Shown one piece after another: positions 9,905 to 18,164 of a DNA stretch of 64,000 bases (position 1 is the stretch's first letter; each line of letters begins with the position of its first letter). Location: contig NZ_CP029482.1 of assembly GCF_003151075.1 (NCBI RefSeq), forward strand, positions 2,418,001 through 2,482,000. The letters are read 5' to 3'. A model generated the notes under the pieces. That model was given only the letters and a program-made list of their open reading frames with translations. It was not told where the DNA came from and searched no databases. Both the position numbers and the translations under genes were made by a program. The stretch comes from Pseudomonas sp. 31-12. GTDB taxonomy: Bacteria > Pseudomonadota > Gammaproteobacteria > Pseudomonadales > Pseudomonadaceae.

Positions 9905-11017
9905 TCAATCGGTCAAGAGGCGCCCTTGACGAATGGGTTCGCTACCAGTGACCTTGGCTAGCCAAAGGCCGGGTTGAGCAAACCGCAAGCGCTCACGGGC
10001 GTAGAGCACGCCATTCGTGGTGGCGCAAACTCGTGTATGGCGGTCAGTGATTGGATCGAAGACGTCAAACAGCGCGTCCCCTTTGTTTACCCGTGCACCC
10101 AATGGTTTCAGGAAAGAGACGACCCCCGCGTGTGGTGCATAAGCATACTGCGCGCCTGCAAATGGCGTAGCTTCACAGGACGAGGAGGGTACTTTGGGCC
10201 AGTCACCGCTGATCATCTTCAGGCCCCCCAAGTACGCCAGTATGGCTTCTGCGTGAACTTCGGCCGCGACGTGACCGGTGTCCGCCATACCGCCCAGTTC
10301 TATGGTCGTGGCCGTGCAGGCTATCGGAATGGCAGCGTCTGGAAATTGCTTGGCCAACTGGAGCCAAGGGGTGGAGCATGCTTCGTCGAAGGAATCGCCG
10401 CCGGCTGATTCGGCCAGTAAAGCCGCACCGGCGCCGAGGCGGTTTGCCAATGGCTCAAGTGAGTCCCAAAGCTGTGGCAGGCTATAAAGCAGAAGAATGG
10501 ACTCAAAGTCGCAATGCAGATCAAGCACCACATCCGCATCACAGGCGTGAGTCAACAAAAGGCGTTGCAACCCTTCAAGCGTTGAGTTCGCTTGAGGCAG
10601 CTCGTTCAGCACTTCGTGCATGGCTGCCCTGATGACCTCCACATTATCCTTGGCCTTGCCGTTCAGGCGCCCGCTAACCCGCGTAGCCACCGCTTCCCCG
10701 AGTGACGGGAAATCCCGATTGAAATTTTTGCCGCTGGCAAAGTCGAATCGACCCTGATGAGTGGCTTGAAACATCTGTGACAGCCCTATGGGATTGGCCA
10801 CCGGAACCAGTTCAATCGTCGCGTTCAGCCGACCCTCTTGCTCCAGCTCGCGCAAGCGCTTTTTCAGCTCGACCGCAACGCGCATACCTGGCAACTCATC
10901 CGCGTGCAGCGATGCCTGAATGTAGGCTTTGCGAGGTCCGCTACCAAAACGAAAAACTGACAGACGTCGCTCGATACCCGGGCTGCCCCAGGGCAGCAAG
11001 TGCTCAATGTGTTCCAT
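9905..11017 (-). CDS. Succinylglutamate desuccinylase/aspartoacylase-family (M14) zinc amidohydrolase, CphZ candidate
   Basis: Zinc-dependent carboxypeptidase-fold enzyme of about 370 residues. The start at 11017 is chosen over a 68-codon upstream extension because it has a ribosome site (AGGAACT) and because the extension would run towards the next gene with no homology. The zinc ligands are visible as HADE (His38, Glu41) and the His in VVLDLHCDFES. The C-terminus has a hammerhead-like fold (VVSFLKPLGARVNKGDALF), as in the AstE/AspA relatives. It lies between an RpiR regulator and an amino-acid binding protein, with a cyanophycinase opposite. This fits an enzyme that splits beta-Asp-Arg dipeptides, the role I recall for CphZ enzymes of Pseudomonas. 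Substrate is inference. Confidence 0.85.
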   Translation of the reverse strand: MEHIEHLLPWGSPGIERRLSVFRFGSGPRKAYIQASLHADELPGMRVAVELKKRLRELEQEGRLNATIELVPVANPIGLSQMFQATHQGRFDFASGKNFNRDFPSLGEAVATRVSGRLNGKAKDNVEVIRAAMHEVLNELPQANSTLEGLQRLLLTHACDADVVLDLHCDFESILLLYSLPQLWDSLEPLANRLGAGAALLAESAGGDSFDEACSTPWLQLAKQFPDAAIPIACTATTIELGGMADTGHVAAEVHAEAILAYLGGLKMISGDWPKVPSSSCEATPFAGAQYAYAPHAGVVSFLKPLGARVNKGDALFDVFDPITDRHTRVCATTNGVLYARERLRFAQPGLWLAKVTGSEPIRQGRLLTD

Positions 11018-11075
11018 GGAGAGTTCCTGAAGAAAACAAGCAGGAGTCGCAGAATCACAACTCCTGCGCAAGTGA

Positions 11076-11861
11076 TCAGCCGCCGTAGATGTCGTAGTTG
11101 AAATACTTGTTCTGAATCTTTTGGTAAGTGCCGTCTGCGCGAACGGCGTCGATAGCGGCATTGAGTTTTTCAGCGGTCGCGGAATCGCTTTTGCGTACTG
11201 CAATACCAGCGCCGTTGCCAAAGTATTTTTTGTCGGTGAAGTCGGGGCCTACCAATGCGAAGCCCTTGCCAGCGTCAGTCTTGATGAAGCCTTCATCGAT
11301 GTTGACGATGTCGGCAAGGGTGGCATCCAGGCGACCGGACGCCAGGTCCAGGAACGCTTCACCTTGGGAGCCGTAGCGCACGACTTCAATACCCGCCGCG
11401 GCGAATTTGTCACTGGCATAGCGATCGTAGGTTGACGCGCGCTGAACGCCTACTCGCTTGCCTTTGAGGTCAACCAGCGGATCGTTGATGACGGTGCCGG
11501 CCTTCATCGCCAGTTTGCCGGGGGTGTGATAGTACTTTTTGCTGAAATCGACCGATTTAAGGCGGTCGGGCGTGATCGACATGGAGGAGAGGATAGCGTC
11601 GATCTTGCGAACCTTCAGTGATGGAATCAATCCGTCGAACTGCTGTTCCGTCCATACGCATTTGACCGCCATTTTCTCGCACAGCGCATTGCCAATGTCG
11701 TAGTCGAAACCGGTGATCGCGCCGTCTGCTGTCTTGGACGCGAAGGGCGGATAGGCCGCTTCGATACCTATGCGCAGTGTCTGTTCTTCTGCCATAGCGA
11801 ATGCGCTCATGGCGCTCATGGCGGTCAGCGCCACGGCGCCGAGAAGTGTGATTGTTTTCAT
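11076..11861 (-). CDS. ABC transporter periplasmic binding protein for basic amino acids or related dipeptide
   Basis: A 261-residue SBP_bac_3 protein of the HisJ/ArgT type. The signal peptide (cleavage near AFA-MAEEQ) is followed by LRIGIEAAYPPFASK, GFDYDIGNALCEKM, DGLIPSLKVRKIDAILSSM and TPDRLKSVDFSKKYY, all standard for Lys/Arg/Orn binding proteins. The ribosome site is AAGGAGTAGTAAA. No permease or ATPase gene adjoins, so it must share one encoded elsewhere. It lies 58 bases upstream of the M14 enzyme on the same strand, consistent with uptake of the products of the divergent secreted cyanophycinase. Confidence 0.9.
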   Translation of the reverse strand: MKTITLLGAVALTAMSAMSAFAMAEEQTLRIGIEAAYPPFASKTADGAITGFDYDIGNALCEKMAVKCVWTEQQFDGLIPSLKVRKIDAILSSMSITPDRLKSVDFSKKYYHTPGKLAMKAGTVINDPLVDLKGKRVGVQRASTYDRYASDKFAAAGIEVVRYGSQGEAFLDLASGRLDATLADIVNIDEGFIKTDAGKGFALVGPDFTDKKYFGNGAGIAVRKSDSATAEKLNAAIDAVRADGTYQKIQNKYFNYDIYGG

Positions 11862-12241
11862 TTTACTACTCCTTACAGCGGGTATCAGGGAGGGTGAATG
11901 CGGTCGACGAGCGCGTATGGCGGTTGAGCCGGATCGGGTACGGCACCAGTGATAATGAAACGATTATTTTCACGAAATGTAAAATAAGAAAAATAATATT
12001 CTTTGATGGGTGAGGCGATAGTTTTTATTAAAGTGATATAAATAATTGAAAATTAACGATTAATTATTTTTTTGTTACAGCTGTGTGAGTTATTTAGCTC
12101 AGATCAGTGGTCTTGATCAGCAAAAAAATGCGGCGTATAAGATTTCGAACTATCTAAGCCTGATAGAGAAATTTTCAGATTGGCGCTTTCAGGATTGTCT
12201 GTGAAGCCATTGATGTTCTCCCCACAAAAAGAGCAATACGG
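11862..12241. promoter_or_regulatory. Divergent control region between binding protein and cyanophycinase
   Basis: A 380-base AT-rich gap holding the promoters of both divergent transcripts. The stretch at about 11960-12075 is especially AT-rich. No operator could be identified by eye. It is a natural site for the RpiR-type regulator encoded at 8909-9892. Confidence 0.4.
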
Positions 12242-13915
12242 ATGAGCAAAGTGAGAAAGGGAAGGGTGTTGGTCGCGTTGGCTATCGCTTCTTCGGCGAC
12301 GTCGGTGCTCGCGGATGGCCATTTACTGGCGGTGGGGGGCATGTTGAGGGCTAGCAATTTGCCCGTGTATCACAAGTTCGTGGATCTGGCGGGCGGGGCT
12401 GGCGCGGCAAAGATTGTGATTTTCCCCACCGCCAGTGGCAGCCTGGGTTCGAGCAAACGCTTTCAAGCCGAGCTGGTGGCATTGGGTGTGCCGGCTTCGC
12501 ACGTCACGATTGCGTCGATCGATAGCAAAAACTACGCGCAAACCATGAATAATCCCGAGGCCGTCAAACCGATCACTGAGGCAAGCGCTGTATGGTTTGT
12601 GGGCGGGGACCAAGCGAGAATTGCCAAAGCGCTGTTTAACGCCGATGGAAGTGATTCGCTGGCGATGCAAGCAGTGCGCAAGGTGTATGAGCAGGGCGGA
12701 GTCATCGGTGGCACGAGCGCGGGCGCAAGTATTCTCGGCGCGCAGATGCCGACGGCTTACGGGGTTGTCATGGATACGCTGGACTTTGGTGTAGCGAAGT
12801 CTGCCGGGCAGCGTGGTGCGGCATTGCTCAAAGGCTCTGGCTTGTTCAAGGCCGGGATAATCGATCAGCACCTGGATCAGCTCGAAGAGACCAGTACCGG
12901 GCGAGCCGCGCGCATGGCTAGTTATCTGGTGGGCGATCAGCGTGGCAAGGGGTTCGGGTTGGATACTAACACTGCCATGTGGGTAAAGCCTGACGGTCAG
13001 ATCGAGGTTATTGGCGAAGGTTATTTGACAGTGATGGACGCCAGCCATGCAACCAAGCAGTTCGGCATCTACGGTACTGAATTGCATAACGTGCAGCTCG
13101 CGATGCTTGGCAACGGCGATCACTACAACCTTTCGACAAATGCAGTCTCACCGGCTGAAGGCAAGGAGGTCATCAAGCCGGGCGATGAATACTTGGCAGG
13201 TAACCAACTGATCACGGACTTATCTGCTGTGGCAGCGATGCGTCGGGCAGTGCTGTATGGTTTGGCGGATAACACAGCTACGCGTCAGTCGGGTTTGATG
13301 ACTCGATACAATCCTTCCAATGGATACCATTACGGGTATCGGTTTGATTTCACCAAGGCCCCAGGTTTTGTTGCTCACAGCAAGACTTATGACTCATTGA
13401 CCAACTACACCGCCCAGGGCGTGAGTCTGGATGTCACGCCGGTTGACGCGTGGTTGAGTCCTCCACAAAAAAATCTGCCCACCGACATCCCGGCGAATCA
13501 AGCATCCGATGCGGTGCGAGCGGTGGTTTTTCGCGGGCTCATGACCTGTAACGAGGCCAATGCCTTTGAGCCGGCCCGTGCCATTACCCGAGGGGAGTTA
13601 GCCAACACGTTGCAGATGACCTTGGCCGGTGAAATGAAGGTCGACAAGCGAACAGTCTTCACTGATCTGCCGGCGGATTCCCCTTTGTCTGATCAAGTCG
13701 GGATCGTGGTTTCCAATGGCTGGATGAAAAGTGGACCAGCGTTCGAAGCGAACAAACCGGTCACCCGGGAAGAGTGGGTTGAAGCCGCCAAAGTTTTGGT
13801 AGCTCAAGGTCGCGTAACAACGGTGGTGTCTGATTCGCATAAGGGCGCGACCGTGCGCCGTGATGAAGTGGCCGAACTGATCTCCCGGGCTTACGGCCTT
13901 GGAGACAAATCTTGA
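12242..13915 (+). CDS. Secreted cyanophycinase (S51 peptidase) with C-terminal SLH-like region, CphE-like
   Basis: A 557-residue protein with a signal peptide (cleavage near VLA-DGHL). A peptidase S51 domain covers about residues 28-300: AVGGML, FVGGDQARI, the nucleophile elbow GGTSAGASILG (Ser159) and IIDQH (208-210). In the cyanophycinase family these supply the catalytic Ser, Asp and His region. The reaction is exolytic hydrolysis of cyanophycin to beta-Asp-Arg dipeptides. The last ~140 residues hold about two repeats resembling S-layer homology motifs (AVVFRGLMTCNE, PARAITRGELANTLQ, PVTREEWVEAAKVLVAQ). These might anchor the enzyme at the surface. Extracellular cyanophycinases are known in Pseudomonas (CphE). 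The divergent uptake and dipeptidase genes support this call. Confidence 0.88.
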   Translation: MSKVRKGRVLVALAIASSATSVLADGHLLAVGGMLRASNLPVYHKFVDLAGGAGAAKIVIFPTASGSLGSSKRFQAELVALGVPASHVTIASIDSKNYAQTMNNPEAVKPITEASAVWFVGGDQARIAKALFNADGSDSLAMQAVRKVYEQGGVIGGTSAGASILGAQMPTAYGVVMDTLDFGVAKSAGQRGAALLKGSGLFKAGIIDQHLDQLEETSTGRAARMASYLVGDQRGKGFGLDTNTAMWVKPDGQIEVIGEGYLTVMDASHATKQFGIYGTELHNVQLAMLGNGDHYNLSTNAVSPAEGKEVIKPGDEYLAGNQLITDLSAVAAMRRAVLYGLADNTATRQSGLMTRYNPSNGYHYGYRFDFTKAPGFVAHSKTYDSLTNYTAQGVSLDVTPVDAWLSPPQKNLPTDIPANQASDAVRAVVFRGLMTCNEANAFEPARAITRGELANTLQMTLAGEMKVDKRTVFTDLPADSPLSDQVGIVVSNGWMKSGPAFEANKPVTREEWVEAAKVLVAQGRVTTVVSDSHKGATVRRDEVAELISRAYGLGDKS

Positions 13916-13972
13916 AGTCGGCTGTGATTCGGCTGCGCAGTCCATGCGCGCTGGCTAAATGAAGTGATTCCG

Positions 13973-14317
13973 ATGCCCCTCGACCAGATTGAGATTTTCG
14001 CGCTCTCTAACCTGTTTGCTGGTGAAGAAATAGGTTCGGCTTCGGCTAAGAGTGATAGCCCAATGTTTCGAGTGATTGCGCGCGAGAAAACCAACGCTGG
14101 CTTTTACTCGATCATTCAGTGTTCGCTAGAGGGGCGATTGGCAATTGAAGTGAAGGAGCGGTGCTGGACATTCGATCATGCTTCGCTGAGTCAGCGGGGC
14201 GTTTTTGTCTGTTGGTCCGATGACAACCAGGCTTTGTGTTTGGAAGCATTCAGTTGTTCGGGTGGATGGCCTGATGTGCTTTTGCCCCAGCAATTGCGTC
14301 TCGTGAGCTGCGCCTAG
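13973..14317 (+). CDS. Hypothetical protein following the cyanophycinase
   Basis: A 114-residue reading 57 bases after the cyanophycinase, beginning MPLDQIEIFALSNLFAGEEI and ending LRLVSCA. I recognise no family. There are no membrane segments, two Trp-containing patches (CWTFDHAS, CWSDDNQ), and no strong ribosome site. A GTG at 13964 is an alternative start. Its distance and strand fit co-transcription with the cyanophycinase, but coding status is not certain. Confidence 0.45.
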   Translation: MPLDQIEIFALSNLFAGEEIGSASAKSDSPMFRVIAREKTNAGFYSIIQCSLEGRLAIEVKERCWTFDHASLSQRGVFVCWSDDNQALCLEAFSCSGGWPDVLLPQQLRLVSCA

Positions 14318-14398
14318 AGCAGACTTCATCGGCAAGCATGTCGATACATCAGGCGCTAACCTCGCGACCTAAGAGGCTCAAGCACTTAGGCAAAGAAA

Positions 14399-14421
14399 AG
14401 CCCGCGTGGGGAGCGCGGGCT
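14399..14421 (-). terminator. Rho-independent terminator of the 14550-15320 hydrolase gene
   Basis: A perfect 8-bp stem AGCCCGCG/CGCGGGCT with a 7-base loop. On the minus strand it is followed by TTTTCTTTG. It lies 128 bases past the stop of the minus-strand hydrolase gene. Confidence 0.75.
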
Positions 14422-14549
14422 AAAGGATTTATAAGGAGCAGAGATCAACGTATCAGATGCGGGTGAAAAATCTGTGAATCAAGCGTATCTGTTACTTTCC
14501 AATAACAGGCCGCTGCCCGTCGGTGAACCTCATGGCAGCTATTTCAAGT

Positions 14550-15320
14550 TTATTTTGCCGCCTTCTCAATCAGGTTAGCCACGGCCTTTGGATTGGACAC
14601 CATAACAACGTGTGAGCCACCCTTGACCACAACAGTTTGCTTGGAGTGCGCACGCTCAGCCATGAATGCCAGGGCTTGAGGTGGGATGTTCTTGTCTTTG
14701 TCGCCGTAAACAAACCACGATGGAACGGTTTTCCAAGCTGGCGTGGTGGCTGCTTCATTCAAAGCAGCGACGGTGACAGGGCGCTGACCAGCAGCCATCA
14801 GCCGAGCATCAGCTTCGGATACATCGGCAGCAAACTGGTCGTGGAACTTATCTTGCTGGATGTAGAGATCTTTCCCACCGTCAGCAAGATCAACTGGTGC
14901 AGCTAGAGCAGATGCAAGAGTTCCGCCTGGGAAGCGCCCAGACAATTCCGCTGCCGTTTCGCCAGCCTCTGGCGCAAACGCTGCGACGAATACCAAGCTC
15001 TTCACGTTTGAGTTGCCATAAGCGGCTTCAGAAATCACAGGTCCACCGTACGAGTGACCGACAAGGACAACAGGCGTCTTGATGCTTTTGATGATGCTTG
15101 CAACGGACTGAGCGTCACTTGTAACACCACGCAGTGGATTCGCCGCTGCGATGACGGGGTAGCCGTCCTTTTCCAGAATTTTCACAACACCATTCCAGCT
15201 CGACGAATCAGCGAAAGCGCCGTGCACAAGGATCACTGTTGGCTTTACGTCAGCAGCGTGTGCAACGCTTGCGGCAGTGATGGCAGTTGCGAGAGCCAAA
15301 CCCGAGAGGATCTTTTTCAT
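14550..15320 (-). CDS. Periplasmic alpha/beta hydrolase
   Basis: A 256-residue protein with signal peptide MKKILSGLALATAITAASV (cleavage near AHA). The alpha/beta-hydrolase fold shows the oxyanion motif VHGAFADSSSW, nucleophile elbow GHSYGG, acid region FVYGDKDKNIPP and catalytic His in KGGSHVVMVS. All parts of the triad are present at normal length. Related proteins are EstC- or pyrethroid-hydrolase-like esterases; the substrate is unknown. It diverges from an OhrR-like MarR regulator across a 158-base gap containing a small palindrome, so redox or peroxide-dependent control is likely. Confidence 0.9.
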   Translation of the reverse strand: MKKILSGLALATAITAASVAHAADVKPTVILVHGAFADSSSWNGVVKILEKDGYPVIAAANPLRGVTSDAQSVASIIKSIKTPVVLVGHSYGGPVISEAAYGNSNVKSLVFVAAFAPEAGETAAELSGRFPGGTLASALAAPVDLADGGKDLYIQQDKFHDQFAADVSEADARLMAAGQRPVTVAALNEAATTPAWKTVPSWFVYGDKDKNIPPQALAFMAERAHSKQTVVVKGGSHVVMVSNPKAVANLIEKAAK

Positions 15321-15423
15321 TTGAATATCTACCAGTGAGGGGGGACGGCGGAATATGTATTGTGCGCTAATTAATCGCTCTAGTAATAATCGTGCAGCAT
15401 GTAAAATATTTTGTCAATAGCTT

Positions 15424-15436
15424 GCGATTGAATCGC
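15424..15436. promoter_or_regulatory. Possible operator palindrome for the MarR/OhrR-type regulator
   Basis: GCGATTGAATCGC is a 6-bp inverted repeat with a one-base centre, 43 bases before the MarR-type gene and about 100 before the divergent hydrolase. Its position suits a MarR operator; binding is inference. Confidence 0.35.
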
Positions 15437-15478
15437 GCACGTAATAATTTGCTTTCCTAGGTAGCAAGGGAGAAGCAG

Positions 15479-15934
15479 GTGACCAAATTAAAAATTCCGG
15501 AAGACGATTTCGCGCCACTGGATGAGTTTTTATGCTTCACGATCTACTCAACGGGACATGCGCTTACGCAGTTCTACCGTCCGATATTGGAGGCAATAGG
15601 CCTAACGTATCCGCAGTATTTGCTGATGGTGGCGCTTTGGGCGAAGGATGATCAGATCATCAAGGATCTGGGTAGCAGGCTATTTCTGGAGTCGAGCACA
15701 CTAACGCCATTAGTTAAGCGTATGGAAAGCGCGGGACTTATAAGCCGTTGCCGGGATCCAAAAGATGAGCGTCAGGTGCGGGTCAGACTGACGGACAAGG
15801 GCAGGACATTGAAGTCGGATGCACTCAAGGTTCCAGGCTGCATTCAGTCGGCAGTAGGGATGACAGCAGAAAATGTCATGGAGATTCAGGCTGCGGTTGC
15901 TGGTATCCGTGACCGGTTAATTGAGGGGAGATAA
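15479..15934 (+). CDS. MarR-family regulator, OhrR-like with reactive cysteine
   Basis: A 151-residue winged-helix regulator starting at GTG with a GGGAGAAG ribosome site. The N-terminus FLCFTIYSTGHALTQFYRP and LTYPQYLLMVALW match the OhrR branch of MarR. Cys19 takes the place of the peroxide-sensing cysteine of OhrR. The wing reads RCRDPKDERQVRVRLTDKGR. OhrR proteins release DNA when this cysteine is oxidised by organic hydroperoxides. The usual partner ohr is absent; the divergent hydrolase is the likely target. Confidence 0.87.
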   Translation: MTKLKIPEDDFAPLDEFLCFTIYSTGHALTQFYRPILEAIGLTYPQYLLMVALWAKDDQIIKDLGSRLFLESSTLTPLVKRMESAGLISRCRDPKDERQVRVRLTDKGRTLKSDALKVPGCIQSAVGMTAENVMEIQAAVAGIRDRLIEGR

Positions 15935-16112
15935 CCTTATCTTGTTGGCGCTGATTGAAAATTGACCCACAAGGCATGCGGCAGGGTGTTTATGGTGCAG
16001 ATCAAGACGGTTTATCGTCCTCGATACTCCTAGGGCACTTACCAACTGGTAAGTACTAGAAAAGCGCCTACCCATTATTCGACAATGACTTCTCAAAACG
16101 ACCAGAGACTTA

Positions 16113-16523
16113 ATGATCATGAATGGGCAAAACAATCTAGAATTTGCGCAGAACTTCTTACAAAAACTGGGTGCTGGAGACTCTCAAGCACTGGCGCATC
16201 TATTTGCTGAGGACGCGCGTTGGGAAATTGCGGGTGATGAGGGGGCACTGCCATGGCTTGGTAAAAAAACAGGCCGAGAGGCTATTGTTGACTTCGTAAG
16301 AGATACTGCGGCGTTGATAACAAGCGAGAGTCTCAACGTCCACGATATCCTTGCGAATGAGCATCGCGCATTGATACTTGGTGACCTTGCGTCAGTCGTA
16401 AAAGCCACGGGTAAACGTATTGAAACGTCATTTGTACTGGTGCTAGAGGTAGATGACGGATTGATTACGAGCTTTCGAATGTTGGAGGATAGCTTTACCG
16501 TATCCCAAGCCGCACGAGGCTAA
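16113..16523 (+). CDS. SnoaL/NTF2-like protein
   Basis: A 136-residue single-domain protein of the NTF2-like superfamily: NLEFAQNFLQKLGAGDSQAL, LFAEDARWEIAGD and SFVLVLEVDDGLITSFRMLED trace the cone-shaped fold. Members are small hydrolases, isomerases or ligand-binding proteins; no specific substrate is indicated. The start could be ATG 16113 or ATG 16119. It stands alone, about 180 bases after the MarR-type gene on the same strand. Confidence 0.8.
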   Translation: MIMNGQNNLEFAQNFLQKLGAGDSQALAHLFAEDARWEIAGDEGALPWLGKKTGREAIVDFVRDTAALITSESLNVHDILANEHRALILGDLASVVKATGKRIETSFVLVLEVDDGLITSFRMLEDSFTVSQAARG

Positions 16524-16565
16524 TAAATCTTCCTCATCGTCCGGCATATGGAAATGTCGGAGATG

Positions 16566-16960
16566 TTACATCCCCCGTCTCACTCTCCCAGGTGCTTCAC
16601 CGTATATTTCCTTGAGTTCTTTGCTGAAAGCCGCTTGGGATTGATACCCGACTTAGGAAGTAATGTCGCTCAAACCCAAATGTGAATGGTTTAGCAGGTT
16701 GACCGCCAACTCCATTCGGACCTGAGTCAATAATACCCAAGGTGAAACTCCAGCCACCCGTACGAAGGCTAGCATAAACGTTGCGCGAGACATGCTTGCG
16801 GTTTCAGCGAGACCGTCAACGGTCCACTCATGCGCAGGATCCGCCAGCATGGACTGCCAATCGCGACCTAGCCGCTTATCAGACAGCAACGCCAAGGTGC
16901 ATGTGTGTTGGCCATGGCTCGCGATGTGCGCGCGGAGGAATTTGACCTTAAAGTACTTTT
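16566..16960 (-). pseudogene. AraC-family regulator remnant with in-frame stop
   Basis: Minus-strand reading of an AraC C-terminal DNA-binding domain: ALLSDKRLGRDWQSML, TASMSRATFMLAFVRVAGVSPW, HSHLGLSDITS, then a TAA, then VGYQSQAAFSKELKEIYGE and APGRVRRG in the same frame. The stop sits where the family has a Gln (one C-to-T change from CAA). Upstream, only traces of the sensor domain remain before a stop. The gene is non-functional. Confidence 0.8.
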
Positions 16961-17000
16961 AGCCCATGTCGATAAAGTAGGGACAAAAAAGGAGACTCTC

Positions 17001-17471
17001 ATGGAAATCAATGCCACTACACGCGCTTCGACTAGAATCACAGAACCCGCAAATACTCCCAAGGCTGTGCCGAGCGAGGCTCCAGGTAACTCCGACCTAT
17101 CGGCAGTTACCGAAGGTGTAAAAGTGACCTTGTCCGCTGAAGGGGCAGCGAAAGCGTCAAGTGAGAGTGAAAAAAATGCGGACATCGATGCTAGCAATCT
17201 GCCGGATGGTGTGAAAAAAATTCTCAAAGTGATCAGAGACATCCAAGAAAAAATTCAAAAGAAAATGGAGGAGTTGGATGCCATTAAGAACGATCACTCT
17301 CTGAGCGAAAAAGATCGTGAAGGAAAGGTTCAGGGCATTTTGGCGGAGTTAGGTATTCTCACTAGCCAGCTCACCACTACAACGAATGATCTGCACCGTA
17401 CAGAAAACGAAATGAAGCTTTCGTCGTCGATGAAAAAACTTTCGAACTCCCTTTCAGCTCCGAGGGACTGA
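17001..17471 (+). CDS. Small coiled-coil hypothetical protein
   Basis: A 156-residue hydrophilic protein starting at ATG 17001 with a strong AAAGGAGA site; an upstream in-frame ATG at 16905 overlaps the AraC remnant and is unlikely. The N-terminal 70 residues are Thr/Ser/Pro/Ala-rich and disordered, with VKVTLSAEGAAKA. The rest is strongly helical (KILKVIRDIQEKIQKKMEEL, then LAELGILTSQLTTTTNDL). Similar uncharacterised proteins occur in pseudomonads; I know no function. There is no signal peptide. Confidence 0.75.
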   Translation: MEINATTRASTRITEPANTPKAVPSEAPGNSDLSAVTEGVKVTLSAEGAAKASSESEKNADIDASNLPDGVKKILKVIRDIQEKIQKKMEELDAIKNDHSLSEKDREGKVQGILAELGILTSQLTTTTNDLHRTENEMKLSSSMKKLSNSLSAPRD

Positions 17472-18164
17472 CGCACAATGCCGCTGATTGACCCTTCACT
17501 ACACGTCGCTGGAAAGCTGTGGAGGCGTAACCTGCTTTCAAGGCACCATCGACAGAAGGTTGGTGTACATCTCACTCGCTAATCATTGGCCCCACTGACA
17601 CGGTCTAGGGCTATCGGTTGAATTGCGACCAACCCCGCCAGTTGACCCCACCGTACCCACGTCGACAGTCATGCGTAAGCGATCTCATGCTACGTATCGC
17701 TCTGGGTCTTTTGGACGGGTAGGTTGGATGCGTGTTCGCAAAGCTCTATTAACATTGTTTCACCCTGCACAATTAAGCCATGACATATCTGCCCATTCTC
17801 TAAAGCGCCTTTGTTGGTGAAACTGATCCTAGAAGCGATCAACCACTGGAGTTGTCGCAGCGTTCTCCATAACTGGGAGATTCCAATGTTCGGCACTACT
17901 CAATCCTGCCCTGGCGGCTCCTATCCGGATACTTCGATCGTTCTTCATCGTGAGCACGAAGCGGGCTTTTTGCTTCCCCAATTCATGGGAGCTTTGGCAA
18001 GCGAGGCTAGCGGATTAGGCATGACTGATATGTGCCAACCACGTTCAGACGAAGGTTTTTTTTCAAGGCTTTGTGCCTCACTGATGAAGTCGCTGAAGCT
18101 CCGGTTGTTATTCATAAAATGATATTGGACAGCCGGGTGCTGTGCATTCTTACAGAGAACTGAA
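17472..18164. other. Gene-poor gap before gor
   Basis: About 690 bases with short readings only (17690-17896 minus, 17811-18122 plus), none with a ribosome site plus recognisable motif. It is probably decayed coding DNA. The promoter of gor lies near its right end. Confidence 0.45.

Noticed and set aside
11018..11221. 68-codon N-terminal extension of the M14-type enzyme
   Set aside because: It overlaps the end of the binding-protein gene and has no homology; the ATG at 11017 has a proper ribosome site.
12323..13123. 266-codon minus-strand frame over the cyanophycinase
   Set aside because: No family features; the plus-strand gene has a signal peptide and catalytic motifs.
17811..18122. 103-codon plus-strand frame upstream of gor
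   Set aside because: No ribosome site, no recognisable family, composition unlike neighbouring genes.
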